A DNA stretch of 64,000 bases from an uncultured Ruminiclostridium sp. GTDB lineage: Bacteria > Bacillota > Clostridia > Oscillospirales > Ruminococcaceae. Both the position numbers and the translations under genes were made by a program. The stretch is taken from assembly GCA_910579265.1 (NCBI GenBank), contig CAJTTE010000001.1:62001-126000 (forward strand), read 5' to 3'. Numbering within the stretch: the stretch's first letter is position 1; each line of letters opens with the position of its first letter. The notes below the pieces were generated by a model. That model worked only from the letters and a program-made list of their open reading frames with translations, ran no database searches and was not told where the DNA came from. Below, piece after piece: positions 7,943 through 17,281 of this stretch.

Positions 7943-9890
7943 GCTTCACTCGGAATATCAGCCTATGGGTGATCAGCCTGCAGCCATAGAGGCTCTGGCA
8001 AACGGAGTTTTAAACGGAGACAGGGAACAGGTGCTTATGGGCGTCACGGGATCAGGCAAGACCTTTACAATGGCAAATATTATTGCTAAGGTCAATCGTC
8101 CCACACTTGTGCTCGCACATAATAAAACGCTTGCAGCCCAGCTTTGCAGCGAGTTAAGGGAATTTTTCCCAAATAATGCGGTGGAATATTTCGTCTCCTA
8201 TTACGATTATTATCAGCCGGAGGCATATATTCCTTCAACAGACGCCTACATTGAAAAAGACAGCGCTATAAACGACGATATAGACCGTCTCCGACATTCG
8301 GCTACCTTTGCTTTGGCGGAAAGACGGGATGTTATAATTGTGGCAAGCGTTTCCTGTATTTATTCTCTCGGAAGTCCGGAAGACTACCGTGCAAATGTAT
8401 TATCTATAAGAAAGGGTGCGGAATTGGGCAGAGACGAGCTTATAAAAAGGCTCGTCCAGATACAGTACGAACGGAATGATGTTAATTTTGTAAGAAATAA
8501 ATTCAGAGTAAGGGGAGACGTTGTAGAGATATTTCCCGCAGGAAATCCGGCGGAAACGGCCTTACGCATAGAATTTTTCGGAGATGAGATAGACAGGATA
8601 ACGGAAATCGAGGTCGTGACGGGTAATGTGAAAAGAGAGCTTGTTCATGCCGCCGTTTTTCCCGCCAGCCACTATATCGTTGATAAAGCAAGACTTGAAA
8701 CGGCTCTTGAAGAAATACGCGAGGAAATGGAAAAAAGGGTGGAATTTTTTTCCGAAAACCATAAGCTTATCGAAGCACAGCGTATTGCGGAAAGAACCGC
8801 TTATGATCTTGAAATGCTCAGAGAGATCGGAACATGTAAGGGCGTTGAAAATTATTCGAGGATCCTTTCGGGAAGACCGGAGGGAAGCACGCCGTTAACG
8901 CTTATAGATCACTTTCCGAAGGATTTCCTTTTAATGATAGACGAAAGCCATGTTACCATCCCTCAGGTCAGGGGAATGTACGGAGGCGACGCAGCAAGGA
9001 AAAAGAATCTTATAGATTACGGCTTCAGGCTTCCATCAGCGTACGATAACAGACCCATGAATTTTGATGAATTCTATTCAAAGATAAATCAGGTCATATA
9101 TGTTTCGGCAACTCCGGGTCCCTTTGAAAAAGAACATGCCGTAAGAGTGGCGGAACAGCTTATCAGACCTACCGGTCTACTTGACCCTGTTATTTCGGTG
9201 CGTCCGGTCGAGGGACAGATAGAAGATCTACTTTCCGAGATAAATACGCGTATAGAGAGAAAAGAACGTGTTCTCATAACTACGCTGACAAAGAAAATGG
9301 CAGAGGATCTTACAAAATATTTTGAACGTCTTGAGCTTAAGGTAAGATATATGCATCATGACGTTGATACTATAGAGCGTATGGAAATAATACGCGATTT
9401 AAGACTTGGTGAATTCGACGTGCTTATAGGTATCAATCTGCTGCGCGAGGGTCTTGATCTTCCCGAAGTTTCTTTAGTGGCTATCCTTGACGCCGATAAG
9501 GAGGGCTTTCTCAGAAGTGAAACTTCTCTGGTACAGACCGTAGGGCGCGCGGCAAGAAATGCCGAGGGCATGGTAATTATGTATGCCGATCAGGTTACGA
9601 AATCTATGGAGGCGGCTATTACCGAAACTCAAAGGCGCAGGGAAATTCAGATGAAGTATAATGAAGAACATGGAATTGTTCCCAAAACCATAGTCAAAGA
9701 GGTTCGTGACGTTATAGATATTTCAGCAAAGGATGATAAAACAGGTAAAAGAAAAAAACAACTCACAAAAGATGAAAGACAGAAGCTTATTCAACAGTAT
9801 ACCTCTCTTATGCGAGAGGCGGCTAAAGTACTTGATTTTGAACAGGCGGCTTATTTCAGAGATAAAATTTCGGAACTGAAGGAAAGATAA
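7929..9890 (+). CDS. uvrB: UvrABC excinuclease subunit B
   Basis: UvrB is the damage-verifying helicase-like subunit of nucleotide excision repair. Walker A GVTGSGKT, the damage-probing beta-hairpin region YYDYYQPEAY, DESHVT and the arginine-finger motif QTVGRAARN are all present. The last ~40 residues form the UVR motif that contacts UvrA and UvrC. I chose the ATG at 7929 (653 residues, beginning MKEFELHS) because the family starts there and GGGG precedes it; an in-frame ATG at 7899 would add ten unrelated residues. It overlaps radC by 14 bp, and uvrA starts 1 bp after its stop. Confidence 0.95.
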   Translation: MKEFELHSEYQPMGDQPAAIEALANGVLNGDREQVLMGVTGSGKTFTMANIIAKVNRPTLVLAHNKTLAAQLCSELREFFPNNAVEYFVSYYDYYQPEAYIPSTDAYIEKDSAINDDIDRLRHSATFALAERRDVIIVASVSCIYSLGSPEDYRANVLSIRKGAELGRDELIKRLVQIQYERNDVNFVRNKFRVRGDVVEIFPAGNPAETALRIEFFGDEIDRITEIEVVTGNVKRELVHAAVFPASHYIVDKARLETALEEIREEMEKRVEFFSENHKLIEAQRIAERTAYDLEMLREIGTCKGVENYSRILSGRPEGSTPLTLIDHFPKDFLLMIDESHVTIPQVRGMYGGDAARKKNLIDYGFRLPSAYDNRPMNFDEFYSKINQVIYVSATPGPFEKEHAVRVAEQLIRPTGLLDPVISVRPVEGQIEDLLSEINTRIERKERVLITTLTKKMAEDLTKYFERLELKVRYMHHDVDTIERMEIIRDLRLGEFDVLIGINLLREGLDLPEVSLVAILDADKEGFLRSETSLVQTVGRAARNAEGMVIMYADQVTKSMEAAITETQRRREIQMKYNEEHGIVPKTIVKEVRDVIDISAKDDKTGKRKKQLTKDERQKLIQQYTSLMREAAKVLDFEQAAYFRDKISELKER

Positions 9891-9891
9891 A

Positions 9892-12717
9892 ATGGCAACA
9901 AATAAAATTATTATAAAGGGAGCCAAGGAACATAATTTAAAGAATATAAATCTTGAACTTCCGAGGGACAAGCTTATTGTTATGACAGGGCTTTCCGGTT
10001 CGGGAAAATCATCCCTGGCTTTTGATACCATTTATGCGGACGGACAGCGCAGATATATAGAAAGCTTATCATCTTACGCACGTATGTTTTTGGGTCAGAT
10101 GGAAAAGCCTAATGTGGAGAGTATAGAAGGATTATCTCCGGCTATTTCGATAGATCAGAAAACAACTTCAAAAAATCCGCGTTCGACCGTAGGAACGGTA
10201 ACCGAGATATATGATTATCTAAGGCTTTTGTATGCAAGAGTCGGAATCCCTCATTGCCCCGTTTGCGGCAGAGAGATAAAGCAGCAGACCGTAGATCAGA
10301 TAGCTGATAAGATAATGGAGCTTAAACCGGGAACAAGAGTTCAGATAATGGCGCCGGTCGTAAGAGGCAGAAAGGGCGAGTATGCCAAGGAGCTTGACGG
10401 TATAAGAAAGCAGGGCTATGTCCGTGTACGTATCGACGGAATAATGTATGATCTGTCAGAGCAGATAAAGCCGGAAAAAAACAAAAAGCATAATATAGAG
10501 GTAATTATCGACCGTCTTGTAATAAAAGACGAAATAAAATCCAGACTTACCGACAGTATAGAAACGGCAGGCACTCTTTCAGGAGGATTGGTTTTTGTTG
10601 ATGTCGTGGGTCAGGAGGAGCTTCATTTTTCACAGAACTACGCTTGTCCGGAGCACGGTGTAAGCATTGAAGATCTTAATCCGCGTATGTTCAGCTTCAA
10701 TAACCCTTTCGGAGCTTGCAAGAGATGTACAGGCTTAGGATATTTTATGAGTATTGACGAAAATCTTGTTATTCCGAATAAAGAGCTTTCGATCCGTGAA
10801 AATGCCGTTAAAGCCAGCGGATGGACATATACCGAGGGAAGTATGGCGCAGATGTATTTCGACGGAATGGCGAAGCATTACGGATTTTCCGTTGATATTC
10901 CGGTTAAGGATCTTCCTGAAAAAGCCGTGAATCTTATTCTTTACGGAAGCAACGGAGAAAAGTTTCCCGTAAACAGGCCATGGGACGGAGGACGCGAGCA
11001 TATGACGGACTTTGAGGGAATCGTAAACAATCTTGAAAGGCGTTATCGTGAAACCAACAGCCAATATATGAAGGATGAAATCTCCGATTATATGTCTGAG
11101 ATAGAATGCCCGGAATGCCATGGACAAAGACTTAAAAAGGAAGCTTTATCGGTTACGGTTGCCGATAAAAATATAAATGAATTCTGCAATATGAGCGTAA
11201 CTCAGGCTCTTGAGTTTGTTGAAAATATGTCGCTTTCACAAAGAGATATGCTTATAGGTGAACAGATAATAAAGGAGATCAGATCAAGGCTTGGATTTTT
11301 ACAAAGCGTAGGTCTTGATTATCTTAAGCTTTCACGCGCATCAGGAACCTTATCAGGCGGTGAAAGCCAGCGTATAAGACTCGCTACCCAAATCGGAAGT
11401 TCCCTCGTAGGAGTTTTATACATTCTTGACGAGCCAAGTATAGGGCTTCATCAAAGGGATAATGACAGACTTATTGCAACATTAAAAAATCTCAGGGATA
11501 TAGGCAACACCGTAATTGTGGTAGAACATGACGAAGATACCATGAGAGCAGCCGACTTTCTTGTGGATATAGGTCCGGGAGCCGGTATCCACGGAGGGGA
11601 GGTCGTTGCCGCCGGGAGCGTTGACGATGTCGTAAACTGTGAAAGGTCGATCACAGGGCAGTATCTTTCCGGTAAAATGAAAATTGCCGTTCCTAAGACA
11701 AGAAGAAAATCGGACGGCAGATATCTTACAGTATACGGCGCTGCGGAAAACAATCTTAAAAATATTGAAGTAAAAATCCCTTTAGGTTTATTTACATGTG
11801 TCACCGGTGTTTCGGGAAGCGGGAAAAGCTCATTCGTAAATGAAATCCTTTATAAGCATCTGGTGGCCAAGCTGAACAGAGCCAAGATAAGAGCCGGTAA
11901 ATTTGACAGAATGTCGGGAACAGATCAGCTTGATAAGGTCATCGCCATTGATCAGTCGCCTATCGGAAGAACTCCTCGCTCAAATCCTGCTACCTATACG
12001 GGGTTATTTACGGATATACGTGATCTGTTTGCGTCCACAAACGACGCAAAAATGAAAGGATACACAAGCGGCCGTTTCAGTTTTAATGTAAAGGGAGGAA
12101 GATGCGAAGCCTGCGAGGGCGACGGTATCATAAAGATAGAGATGCATTTTCTTCCTGATATTTATGTGCCGTGCGAGGTATGCGCAGGTAAACGCTACAA
12201 CAGGGAAACACTTGATGTAAAGTACAAGGGAAAGACTATCTTTGATGTTCTGGAAATGACGGTTGAGGAAGGTTTGGAATTTTTCTCAAGCATTCCGAAG
12301 CTTCAAAGAAAGCTTCAGACACTTTATGATGTCGGTCTCGGATATGTAAAGATCGGTCAGCCCGCCACTACCCTTTCGGGAGGGGAAGCGCAGCGCGTCA
12401 AGCTTGCAACGGAGCTTTCAAAACGGCCTACGGGAAAGACTATTTATATTCTTGACGAGCCCACCACAGGTCTTCATACAGATGATGTTGCAAAGCTTAT
12501 AGATATATTGCAGAAGTTATCTGACGGCGGAAATACGGTTGTGGTTATTGAACATAATCTTGATGTAATAAAAACCGCAGACCATATTATTGATCTAGGT
12601 CCTGAAGGAGGAGATAACGGAGGATATATCATAGCCGAAGGGACTCCTGAAGAGGTGGCGAAAAATAAGAAGTCATATACGGGTAAGTATTTAAAAACAA
12701 TGCTTTCAAAATCTTAA
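9892..12717 (+). CDS. uvrA: UvrABC excinuclease subunit A
   Basis: UvrA is the damage-recognising ABC ATPase dimer of nucleotide excision repair. The 941 residues contain two ABC modules: first Walker A GLSGSGKSS with signature LSGGESQR, second GVSGSGKSS with LSGGEAQR. Zinc modules are visible as CPVCGREI near 118, CPECHGQR near 405 and CEACEGDGI near 741. Length and order are standard. It is translationally adjacent to uvrB, and a new promoter starts right after its stop. Confidence 0.96.
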   Translation: MATNKIIIKGAKEHNLKNINLELPRDKLIVMTGLSGSGKSSLAFDTIYADGQRRYIESLSSYARMFLGQMEKPNVESIEGLSPAISIDQKTTSKNPRSTVGTVTEIYDYLRLLYARVGIPHCPVCGREIKQQTVDQIADKIMELKPGTRVQIMAPVVRGRKGEYAKELDGIRKQGYVRVRIDGIMYDLSEQIKPEKNKKHNIEVIIDRLVIKDEIKSRLTDSIETAGTLSGGLVFVDVVGQEELHFSQNYACPEHGVSIEDLNPRMFSFNNPFGACKRCTGLGYFMSIDENLVIPNKELSIRENAVKASGWTYTEGSMAQMYFDGMAKHYGFSVDIPVKDLPEKAVNLILYGSNGEKFPVNRPWDGGREHMTDFEGIVNNLERRYRETNSQYMKDEISDYMSEIECPECHGQRLKKEALSVTVADKNINEFCNMSVTQALEFVENMSLSQRDMLIGEQIIKEIRSRLGFLQSVGLDYLKLSRASGTLSGGESQRIRLATQIGSSLVGVLYILDEPSIGLHQRDNDRLIATLKNLRDIGNTVIVVEHDEDTMRAADFLVDIGPGAGIHGGEVVAAGSVDDVVNCERSITGQYLSGKMKIAVPKTRRKSDGRYLTVYGAAENNLKNIEVKIPLGLFTCVTGVSGSGKSSFVNEILYKHLVAKLNRAKIRAGKFDRMSGTDQLDKVIAIDQSPIGRTPRSNPATYTGLFTDIRDLFASTNDAKMKGYTSGRFSFNVKGGRCEACEGDGIIKIEMHFLPDIYVPCEVCAGKRYNRETLDVKYKGKTIFDVLEMTVEEGLEFFSSIPKLQRKLQTLYDVGLGYVKIGQPATTLSGGEAQRVKLATELSKRPTGKTIYILDEPTTGLHTDDVAKLIDILQKLSDGGNTVVVIEHNLDVIKTADHIIDLGPEGGDNGGYIIAEGTPEEVAKNKKSYTGKYLKTMLSKS

Positions 12718-12724
12718 AAAGTAC

Positions 12725-12752
12725 TTGATTTTTAAAAAATTTGTGGTATGAT
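12725..12752 (+). promoter_or_regulatory. Probable promoter of the ABC-F gene leader
   Basis: TTGATT (12725-12730), a 16-bp spacer and TATGAT (12747-12752) with an extended -10 TG at 12744-12745. It starts 7 bp after the uvrA stop and points toward the ABC-F gene. Confidence 0.55.
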
Positions 12753-12875
12753 AAATTTAATTTCGGGGAAGATGAAGATCTCGTTTTAAGATCGGAGAAT
12801 ATTTTACCGTTATGTAAGAAGTGTTTGCAGCGCTTTCTTTTTGCAGGATATAATAATCTTAAACAAGACAAATAA

Positions 12876-13162
12876 TAAGATTTTATTTTGATGTTTGAGA
12901 ATTTTTTTCGGTTTAAAGGAATCGCTTTGCTGAGTTCTTTTTCCGGCATTATAACCTCAAACTAAATAAGGTGGAAGATTTTATTTTTAGTTTGAGAGAA
13001 TTTTATCGGTTCAGAGGAATCGCTGCGCTTCGCTGAGCTCTTTCCCCGGCATAAATAACCTCAAGCAAAATAAAGAGGAAGATTTTATTTTGAGTTTGAG
13101 AAAATTTTATCGGTTTTACGGGTGCGTTCGCTTTACTCATTTTTCTATGGTATAACAACTAA
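12876..13162 (+). repeat. Three imperfect tandem repeats (~98-104 bp), each with inverted ends
   Basis: Units begin with AAGATTTTATTTT at 12877, 12975 and 13079. In the first two units GTTTGAG (12893, 12990) pairs with CTCAAAC or CTCAAGC (12956-12962, 13060-13066), so each can fold into one hairpin. Shared internal words include ATTTTATCGGTT, GGAATCGC and CCGGCAT. The third unit begins the same way (GTTTGAG at 13094) but its 3' half has diverged. All lie in the predicted ABC-F leader. Confidence 0.65.
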
Positions 13163-13333
13163 GGAACACCGTTTTTGGTTGATCGTTTTACTTTTTATCG
13201 CAAAGTTTTATTGCATTATTTACGGTATTATCGTCTCAAACAGTAAAATTTGAAGGATGATCGGCACTTCTGAGGTTTTACTGCACTTGATGATATATAT
13301 TTTATATTTAAAGAGATCGGAGATGAAAGAATG

Positions 13334-13436
13334 AAGATTTTTTCTTGCTAACATATCAAAGTACAATTCTTTTCGGTTACAATCCGCGGGATCGATACCC
13401 GTTAAGTTTGTTGTACAAAATTGCAAGAAAAATCTT
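13334..13436 (+). repeat. Large layered inverted repeat in the ABC-F leader
   Basis: AAGATTTTTTCTTGC (13334-13348) pairs with GCAAGAAAAATCTT (13423-13436) with one bulged base. Inside, GTACAA (13361-13366) pairs with TTGTAC (13411-13416), and CGGG pairs with CCCG at the apex. It ends about 107 bp before the ABC-F start and is followed by a short T-run. It may be an attenuator or a small mobile palindrome. Confidence 0.5.
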
Positions 13437-13543
13437 TTTCAGTTTATTGTATAAAAGCAGAGGCGATTTATACGGCGCTTGTTTTTCCGTTGGCTGTAAG
13501 ATTATTTCTTGCGGTCAATTTTTTTGAAAGGCAGGTAACGCTT

Positions 13544-15037
13544 ATGTCATTAATAAATGTTTCTAATTTAACCTTTGCTTATGACGGAGGGTATGAAAAT
13601 ATATTTGAAAATGTTAGTTTTCAAATAGATACTGATTGGAAGCTGGGCTTCACAGGAAGAAACGGCAGAGGGAAAACCACATTTCTGCGATTGATGCAGG
13701 GTAAATACGAATATAAAGGAAAAATTTCCGCTTCGGTCAGTTTTGATTATTTTCCTTTTGAGGTAGACGATGAATATTTGAATGCGATTGAAATTGCGGA
13801 AAAGAAAGTTCCGGATTTTCAGTACTGGCAGCTGTCACGGGAGCTTAATATGCTCGAAACCGACGAGGGTATACTTTATCGTCCTTTTTGCACGCTTTCC
13901 GGTGGCGAACGTATCAAGCTGATGCTTTCCGTAATGTTTTTAAAGGAGAACGGGTTCCTTTTGATTGACGAGCCTACTAATCATCTTGACATGAAGGGCC
14001 GCGAGCTGGTGAGCCGTTATTTGAACAATAAAAAAGGCTTTATCCTTGTTTCTCATGATAGAAGCTTTCTTGACGGATGCATCGATCATGTGCTTTCAAT
14101 AAATAAATCAAATATAGAAATTCAAAAAGGAAACTTTTCTTCATGGCTGATTAACAAGGAAAGGCAGGATTGTTTTGAAGCAGCCCAGAATAATAAGCTT
14201 AAAAAGGAAATCAGACGTCTTGAAGCAACGGCAAAAGAGAAAAGCAGTTGGTCGGATAAGGCGGAACGCAGAAAAACCGGAATAGATCCGATAAAAGTGG
14301 ATAATAAAATGGGATACCGCCCTTTACAGGCGGCAAAATCAAAAAAGCTTATGGCAAGAGCAAAGGCGATAGAAACCAGAAGTTATAATGCCGCTGAGGA
14401 AAAGTCAAAGCTATTGAAGAACATAGAAACAGCCGATAAGTTAAAAATTACGGGTCTCGAATATCATCGTTCAAAGTTAGTCACGGTAAGCAATTTAAGC
14501 GTATGTTTCAACGAACTTCCTGTTTTCAGTCCGGTTTCTTTTGAAATAGAAAAAGGTGACAGAATCGCGCTTCAGGGTCAAAACGGTTCGGGAAAATCCA
14601 GTATTATAAAATTAATATGCGGTGAAAATATTCCGCATAAGGGTATAGCGGAAATGGGAAGCGGCTTGAAAATTTCTTACGTTCCTCAGGACGCTTCAGG
14701 TCTCAATGGCAGACTTTCGGATTTCGCCAGAGAACGCAATATTGACGAAAGCTTATTTAAGGCGATTTTAAGCAAGCTTGATTTTACCGGACTTGAGTTT
14801 GACATAAAAACCGAAAATCTGAGCGAGGGTCAAAAGAAAAAGGTGTTAATTGCCGGCAGCCTCTGCGAAAAAGCACATTTATATGTCTGGGACGAGCCTA
14901 TGAATTATATTGACATTATTTCGAGGATACAAATAGAAAAAATGCTTCTGGAATTTAAGCCGACGTTGCTTTTTACGGAGCATGACAGAGTCTTTTCGGA
15001 GAGGATCGGAACCAAGTTCGTTTTTATACAAGCATGA
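13544..15037 (+). CDS. ABC-F ribosomal protection protein (CplR/Lsa type)
   Basis: This 497-residue protein has two ATP-binding modules and no membrane segments, as in ABC-F translation factors that eject drugs from the ribosomal exit-tunnel/PTC region. Its start (MSLINVSNLTFAYDG) and first Walker A GRNGRGKTT, signature LSGGERIKL, Walker B LIDEPTNHLDM, second Walker A GQNGSGKSS and atypical second Walker B WDEPMNYIDI match the Lsa/CplR group. That group is linked to lincosamide, pleuromutilin and streptogramin A resistance. I start at ATG 13544 because AAAGGCAGG precedes it and the family begins there; an in-frame ATG at 13421 lies in the inverted repeat. Actual resistance is inferred, not shown. 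Confidence 0.87.
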   Translation: MSLINVSNLTFAYDGGYENIFENVSFQIDTDWKLGFTGRNGRGKTTFLRLMQGKYEYKGKISASVSFDYFPFEVDDEYLNAIEIAEKKVPDFQYWQLSRELNMLETDEGILYRPFCTLSGGERIKLMLSVMFLKENGFLLIDEPTNHLDMKGRELVSRYLNNKKGFILVSHDRSFLDGCIDHVLSINKSNIEIQKGNFSSWLINKERQDCFEAAQNNKLKKEIRRLEATAKEKSSWSDKAERRKTGIDPIKVDNKMGYRPLQAAKSKKLMARAKAIETRSYNAAEEKSKLLKNIETADKLKITGLEYHRSKLVTVSNLSVCFNELPVFSPVSFEIEKGDRIALQGQNGSGKSSIIKLICGENIPHKGIAEMGSGLKISYVPQDASGLNGRLSDFARERNIDESLFKAILSKLDFTGLEFDIKTENLSEGQKKKVLIAGSLCEKAHLYVWDEPMNYIDIISRIQIEKMLLEFKPTLLFTEHDRVFSERIGTKFVFIQA

Positions 15038-15065
15038 ACTTTTTAAAATTTCGCCTGCTTAGCCC

Positions 15066-15094
15066 TTGTCATATTTTAGGAAATATGCTATAAT
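15066..15094 (+). promoter_or_regulatory. Promoter for homoserine dehydrogenase
   Basis: TTGTCA (15066-15071), 17-bp spacer, TATAAT (15089-15094), with an extended TG at 15086-15087. It lies 38 bp before the hom ATG, in a 95-bp gap after the ABC-F gene. Confidence 0.75.
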
Positions 15095-15132
15095 TAATCG
15101 AATAGAATAATACAACGGAAGGGACATAAAAG

Positions 15133-16371
15133 ATGATTAAAATTGCTGTAATGGGATACGGCGTTGTGGGGTCGGGCACGGTAGAGGTTTTCTATAAGAA
15201 TCATTCGAATATTTCAGCAAAAATCGGCGATGACATTGATATAAAATATATTCTGGATCTGAGAGACTTTGACGATTCGCCGTATAAAGATAAGTTTATA
15301 AAGGATTTCGGCTTAATTCTTAACGATCCGGAGATCTCGGTCGTTGCAGAGGTAATAGGAGGACTCAATCCCGCTTATAATTTCGTTAAATCACTTCTTG
15401 AGGCAGGCAAAAGCGTTGTTACGTCCAATAAGGAGCTTGTAGCGGAAAAGGGGGCTGAGCTTCTTCAAATTGCACGTGAAAAAAATGTCAATTTCTTTTT
15501 CGAAGCAAGTGTAGGCGGAGGAATACCTATTATAAGGCCGCTTCATCACTGCCTTTCGGCTAATGAAATAGATGAGATAGCCGGTATCCTTAACGGTACA
15601 ACCAATTTTATTCTTACCAAAATGATAAATGACGGAATGGAATTTGACGACGCTCTCGCTCTGGCTCAAAAGCTCGGTTATGCCGAGCGGGATCCCTCGG
15701 CGGACGTGGACGGACACGACGCTTGCCGTAAAATATGCATTCTCGCTTCATTGTCATTCGGAAAACACATTTATCCGGAAAAGGTGCATACCGAAGGAAT
15801 AACTAAAATCACACTTCAGGACGTTCAGTATTGCAGCAGCTTCGGAGGCGCGGTAAAGCTAATAGGATGGGCGAAGAAAATTGATGATAAAGCGGCGGTT
15901 ATGGTATGTCCCGCCTTTATTTCCAATGAAAGTCAGCTTGCAAGCGTAAATGACGTTTTCAACGCCATATTGGTAAGGGGTGACGCCACGGGCGACGTCG
16001 TATTTTACGGAAAGGGAGCAGGAAAGCTTCCTACCGCCAGCGCAGTCGTATCGGATATAATTATGGCGGCAAAAATGCGAGATAACAGTAAATCGCTTTA
16101 TTGGAATAGTTCCGAAGACGAATTTACCGTTGATCATTCAACGCTGTACAACAAATTTTATTTAAGGCTGATATGCAAAAATAAGGAAAAGGTATTAAGC
16201 ATCGCCGAAGAAATGTGGGGAAAATTAAAAATCCTTCACAGAGAAGGCGAAGAGGATAATGAGGCGGCATTCATTACCGATAAAATAAATGAAGAAAAGT
16301 TTAAGGAGGATTGCAGAATAATATCCGGAGACGCAGAAATAAAAGGAGTAATAAGGGTGCTGGATTATTGA
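15133..16371 (+). CDS. hom: Homoserine dehydrogenase
   Basis: This enzyme reduces aspartate semialdehyde to homoserine for threonine and methionine synthesis. The N-terminal Rossmann motif GYGVVGSGT (8-16) is intact, with NKELVAEKG near 101 and NGTTNFILTK near 155 as expected. The 412-residue length includes a C-terminal ACT-like region from about 336, which suggests feedback control, probably by threonine (family knowledge). It stands alone, with its own strong promoter, and its stop codon overlaps the -35 box of the next promoter. Confidence 0.94.
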   Translation: MIKIAVMGYGVVGSGTVEVFYKNHSNISAKIGDDIDIKYILDLRDFDDSPYKDKFIKDFGLILNDPEISVVAEVIGGLNPAYNFVKSLLEAGKSVVTSNKELVAEKGAELLQIAREKNVNFFFEASVGGGIPIIRPLHHCLSANEIDEIAGILNGTTNFILTKMINDGMEFDDALALAQKLGYAERDPSADVDGHDACRKICILASLSFGKHIYPEKVHTEGITKITLQDVQYCSSFGGAVKLIGWAKKIDDKAAVMVCPAFISNESQLASVNDVFNAILVRGDATGDVVFYGKGAGKLPTASAVVSDIIMAAKMRDNSKSLYWNSSEDEFTVDHSTLYNKFYLRLICKNKEKVLSIAEEMWGKLKILHREGEEDNEAAFITDKINEEKFKEDCRIISGDAEIKGVIRVLDY

Positions 16372-16395
16372 CAGCCGATTATTTTGCCGTATAAT
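16368..16395 (+). promoter_or_regulatory. Consensus promoter for the pyrH-frr-uppS cluster
   Basis: A perfect TTGACA (16368-16373) and a perfect TATAAT (16390-16395) are separated by 16 bp. The -35 box overlaps the hom stop codon. A 110-bp leader follows before pyrH. Confidence 0.75.
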
Positions 16396-16505
16396 ATGCT
16401 TAACGAGTACGATCCCGGATTTTAATCCGTATCAGCCGGCATCAGATAATCCGGTCAACCCGTATCTGCTGCTTTAAAAACATAAAGGAAGGGAATATCT
16501 GTTTT

Positions 16506-17237
16506 ATGAGTGATACCGTAACTCCCAAGTACAAACGAATTCTGCTTAAATTAAGCGGAGAGGCATTGGCCGGAGATAAAAAAACAGGACTGGATTTTCC
16601 GACAATTGAAGGCATATGTCAAAGTATAAAAAAATGTTATGATATTGGCACAGAAATAGGCATAGTCGTAGGCGGAGGAAATTTCTGGAGGGGCAGAAGC
16701 AGCGGAACTATGGACAGAGTAAGAGCAGATCATATCGGTATGCTCGCCACAACTATGAATGCTTTGGCAGTTGCGGACGTTTTAGAAAGCCTTGGATGTC
16801 AGGTAAGGGTGCAAACGGCCATTGAGATGCGTTCCATTGCCGAACCTTATATCAGACAGAAAGCAAACCGTCATTTTGAGAAGGGAAGAATAGTGATTTT
16901 CGGATGCGGTACGGGAAGTCCGTTTTTTTCAACAGATTCCGCAGCTTCATTGAGAGCGGCCGAATTAAATGTTGACGTTCTCTTAAAGGCAACTATGGTC
17001 GACGGTGTTTATGATAAGGATCCCAACCGCTTTGATGACGCGGTCAAATATGAACATCTCAGTCATCACGATATACTGGCGGCAGGCCTTATGGTGCTGG
17101 ACGGAACTGCTGCGGCTATGTGCAGTGATAATGATATCCCTCTTATTGTATTTGATCTTCATAATCCTGACAATATCTATGACGCCGTGATAGGCAAAAA
17201 AGTCGGGACTCTTGTAAACAACAAAATCGAGAATTGA
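16506..17237 (+). CDS. pyrH: Uridylate (UMP) kinase
   Basis: PyrH phosphorylates UMP to UDP in pyrimidine synthesis. The 243 residues show the amino-acid-kinase fold signatures: LLKLSGEALAG near 14, GGGNFWRGR near 57, and the nucleotide-binding segment KATMVDGVYDKDP near 160. It heads the usual Firmicutes cluster and is followed by frr after 44 bp. Control by UTP and GTP is known for the family and not visible here. Confidence 0.96.
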   Translation: MSDTVTPKYKRILLKLSGEALAGDKKTGLDFPTIEGICQSIKKCYDIGTEIGIVVGGGNFWRGRSSGTMDRVRADHIGMLATTMNALAVADVLESLGCQVRVQTAIEMRSIAEPYIRQKANRHFEKGRIVIFGCGTGSPFFSTDSAASLRAAELNVDVLLKATMVDGVYDKDPNRFDDAVKYEHLSHHDILAAGLMVLDGTAAAMCSDNDIPLIVFDLHNPDNIYDAVIGKKVGTLVNNKIEN

Positions 17238-17281
17238 CTCTGAGAAAAAATATATATTGTATTTGAAAGGAATTAAAAACT

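Larger units (their letters stand above)
12718..13543 (+). other. 826-bp region upstream of the ABC-F gene (promoter and structured leader)
   Basis: This stretch holds a good promoter just after uvrA, three imperfect ~100-bp repeats that each carry inverted ends, and a large inverted repeat just before the ABC-F gene. One 25-codon open frame (13257-13334) lies between them, but its GAAGG abuts the ATG, so it is only a weak leader-peptide candidate. If the promoter is used, the untranslated leader is about 790 nt, long enough for the attenuation control known for several antibiotic-responsive ABC-F genes. Confidence 0.5.

Noticed and set aside
12876..13162. CRISPR array
   Set aside because: Only three imperfect long units with no constant-length unique spacers and no cas genes.
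13257..13334. 25-codon open frame as a leader peptide for the ABC-F gene
   Set aside because: The GAAGG directly touches the ATG, so initiation would be poor, and no drug-stalling motif is evident. Kept only as a weak idea in the leader description.
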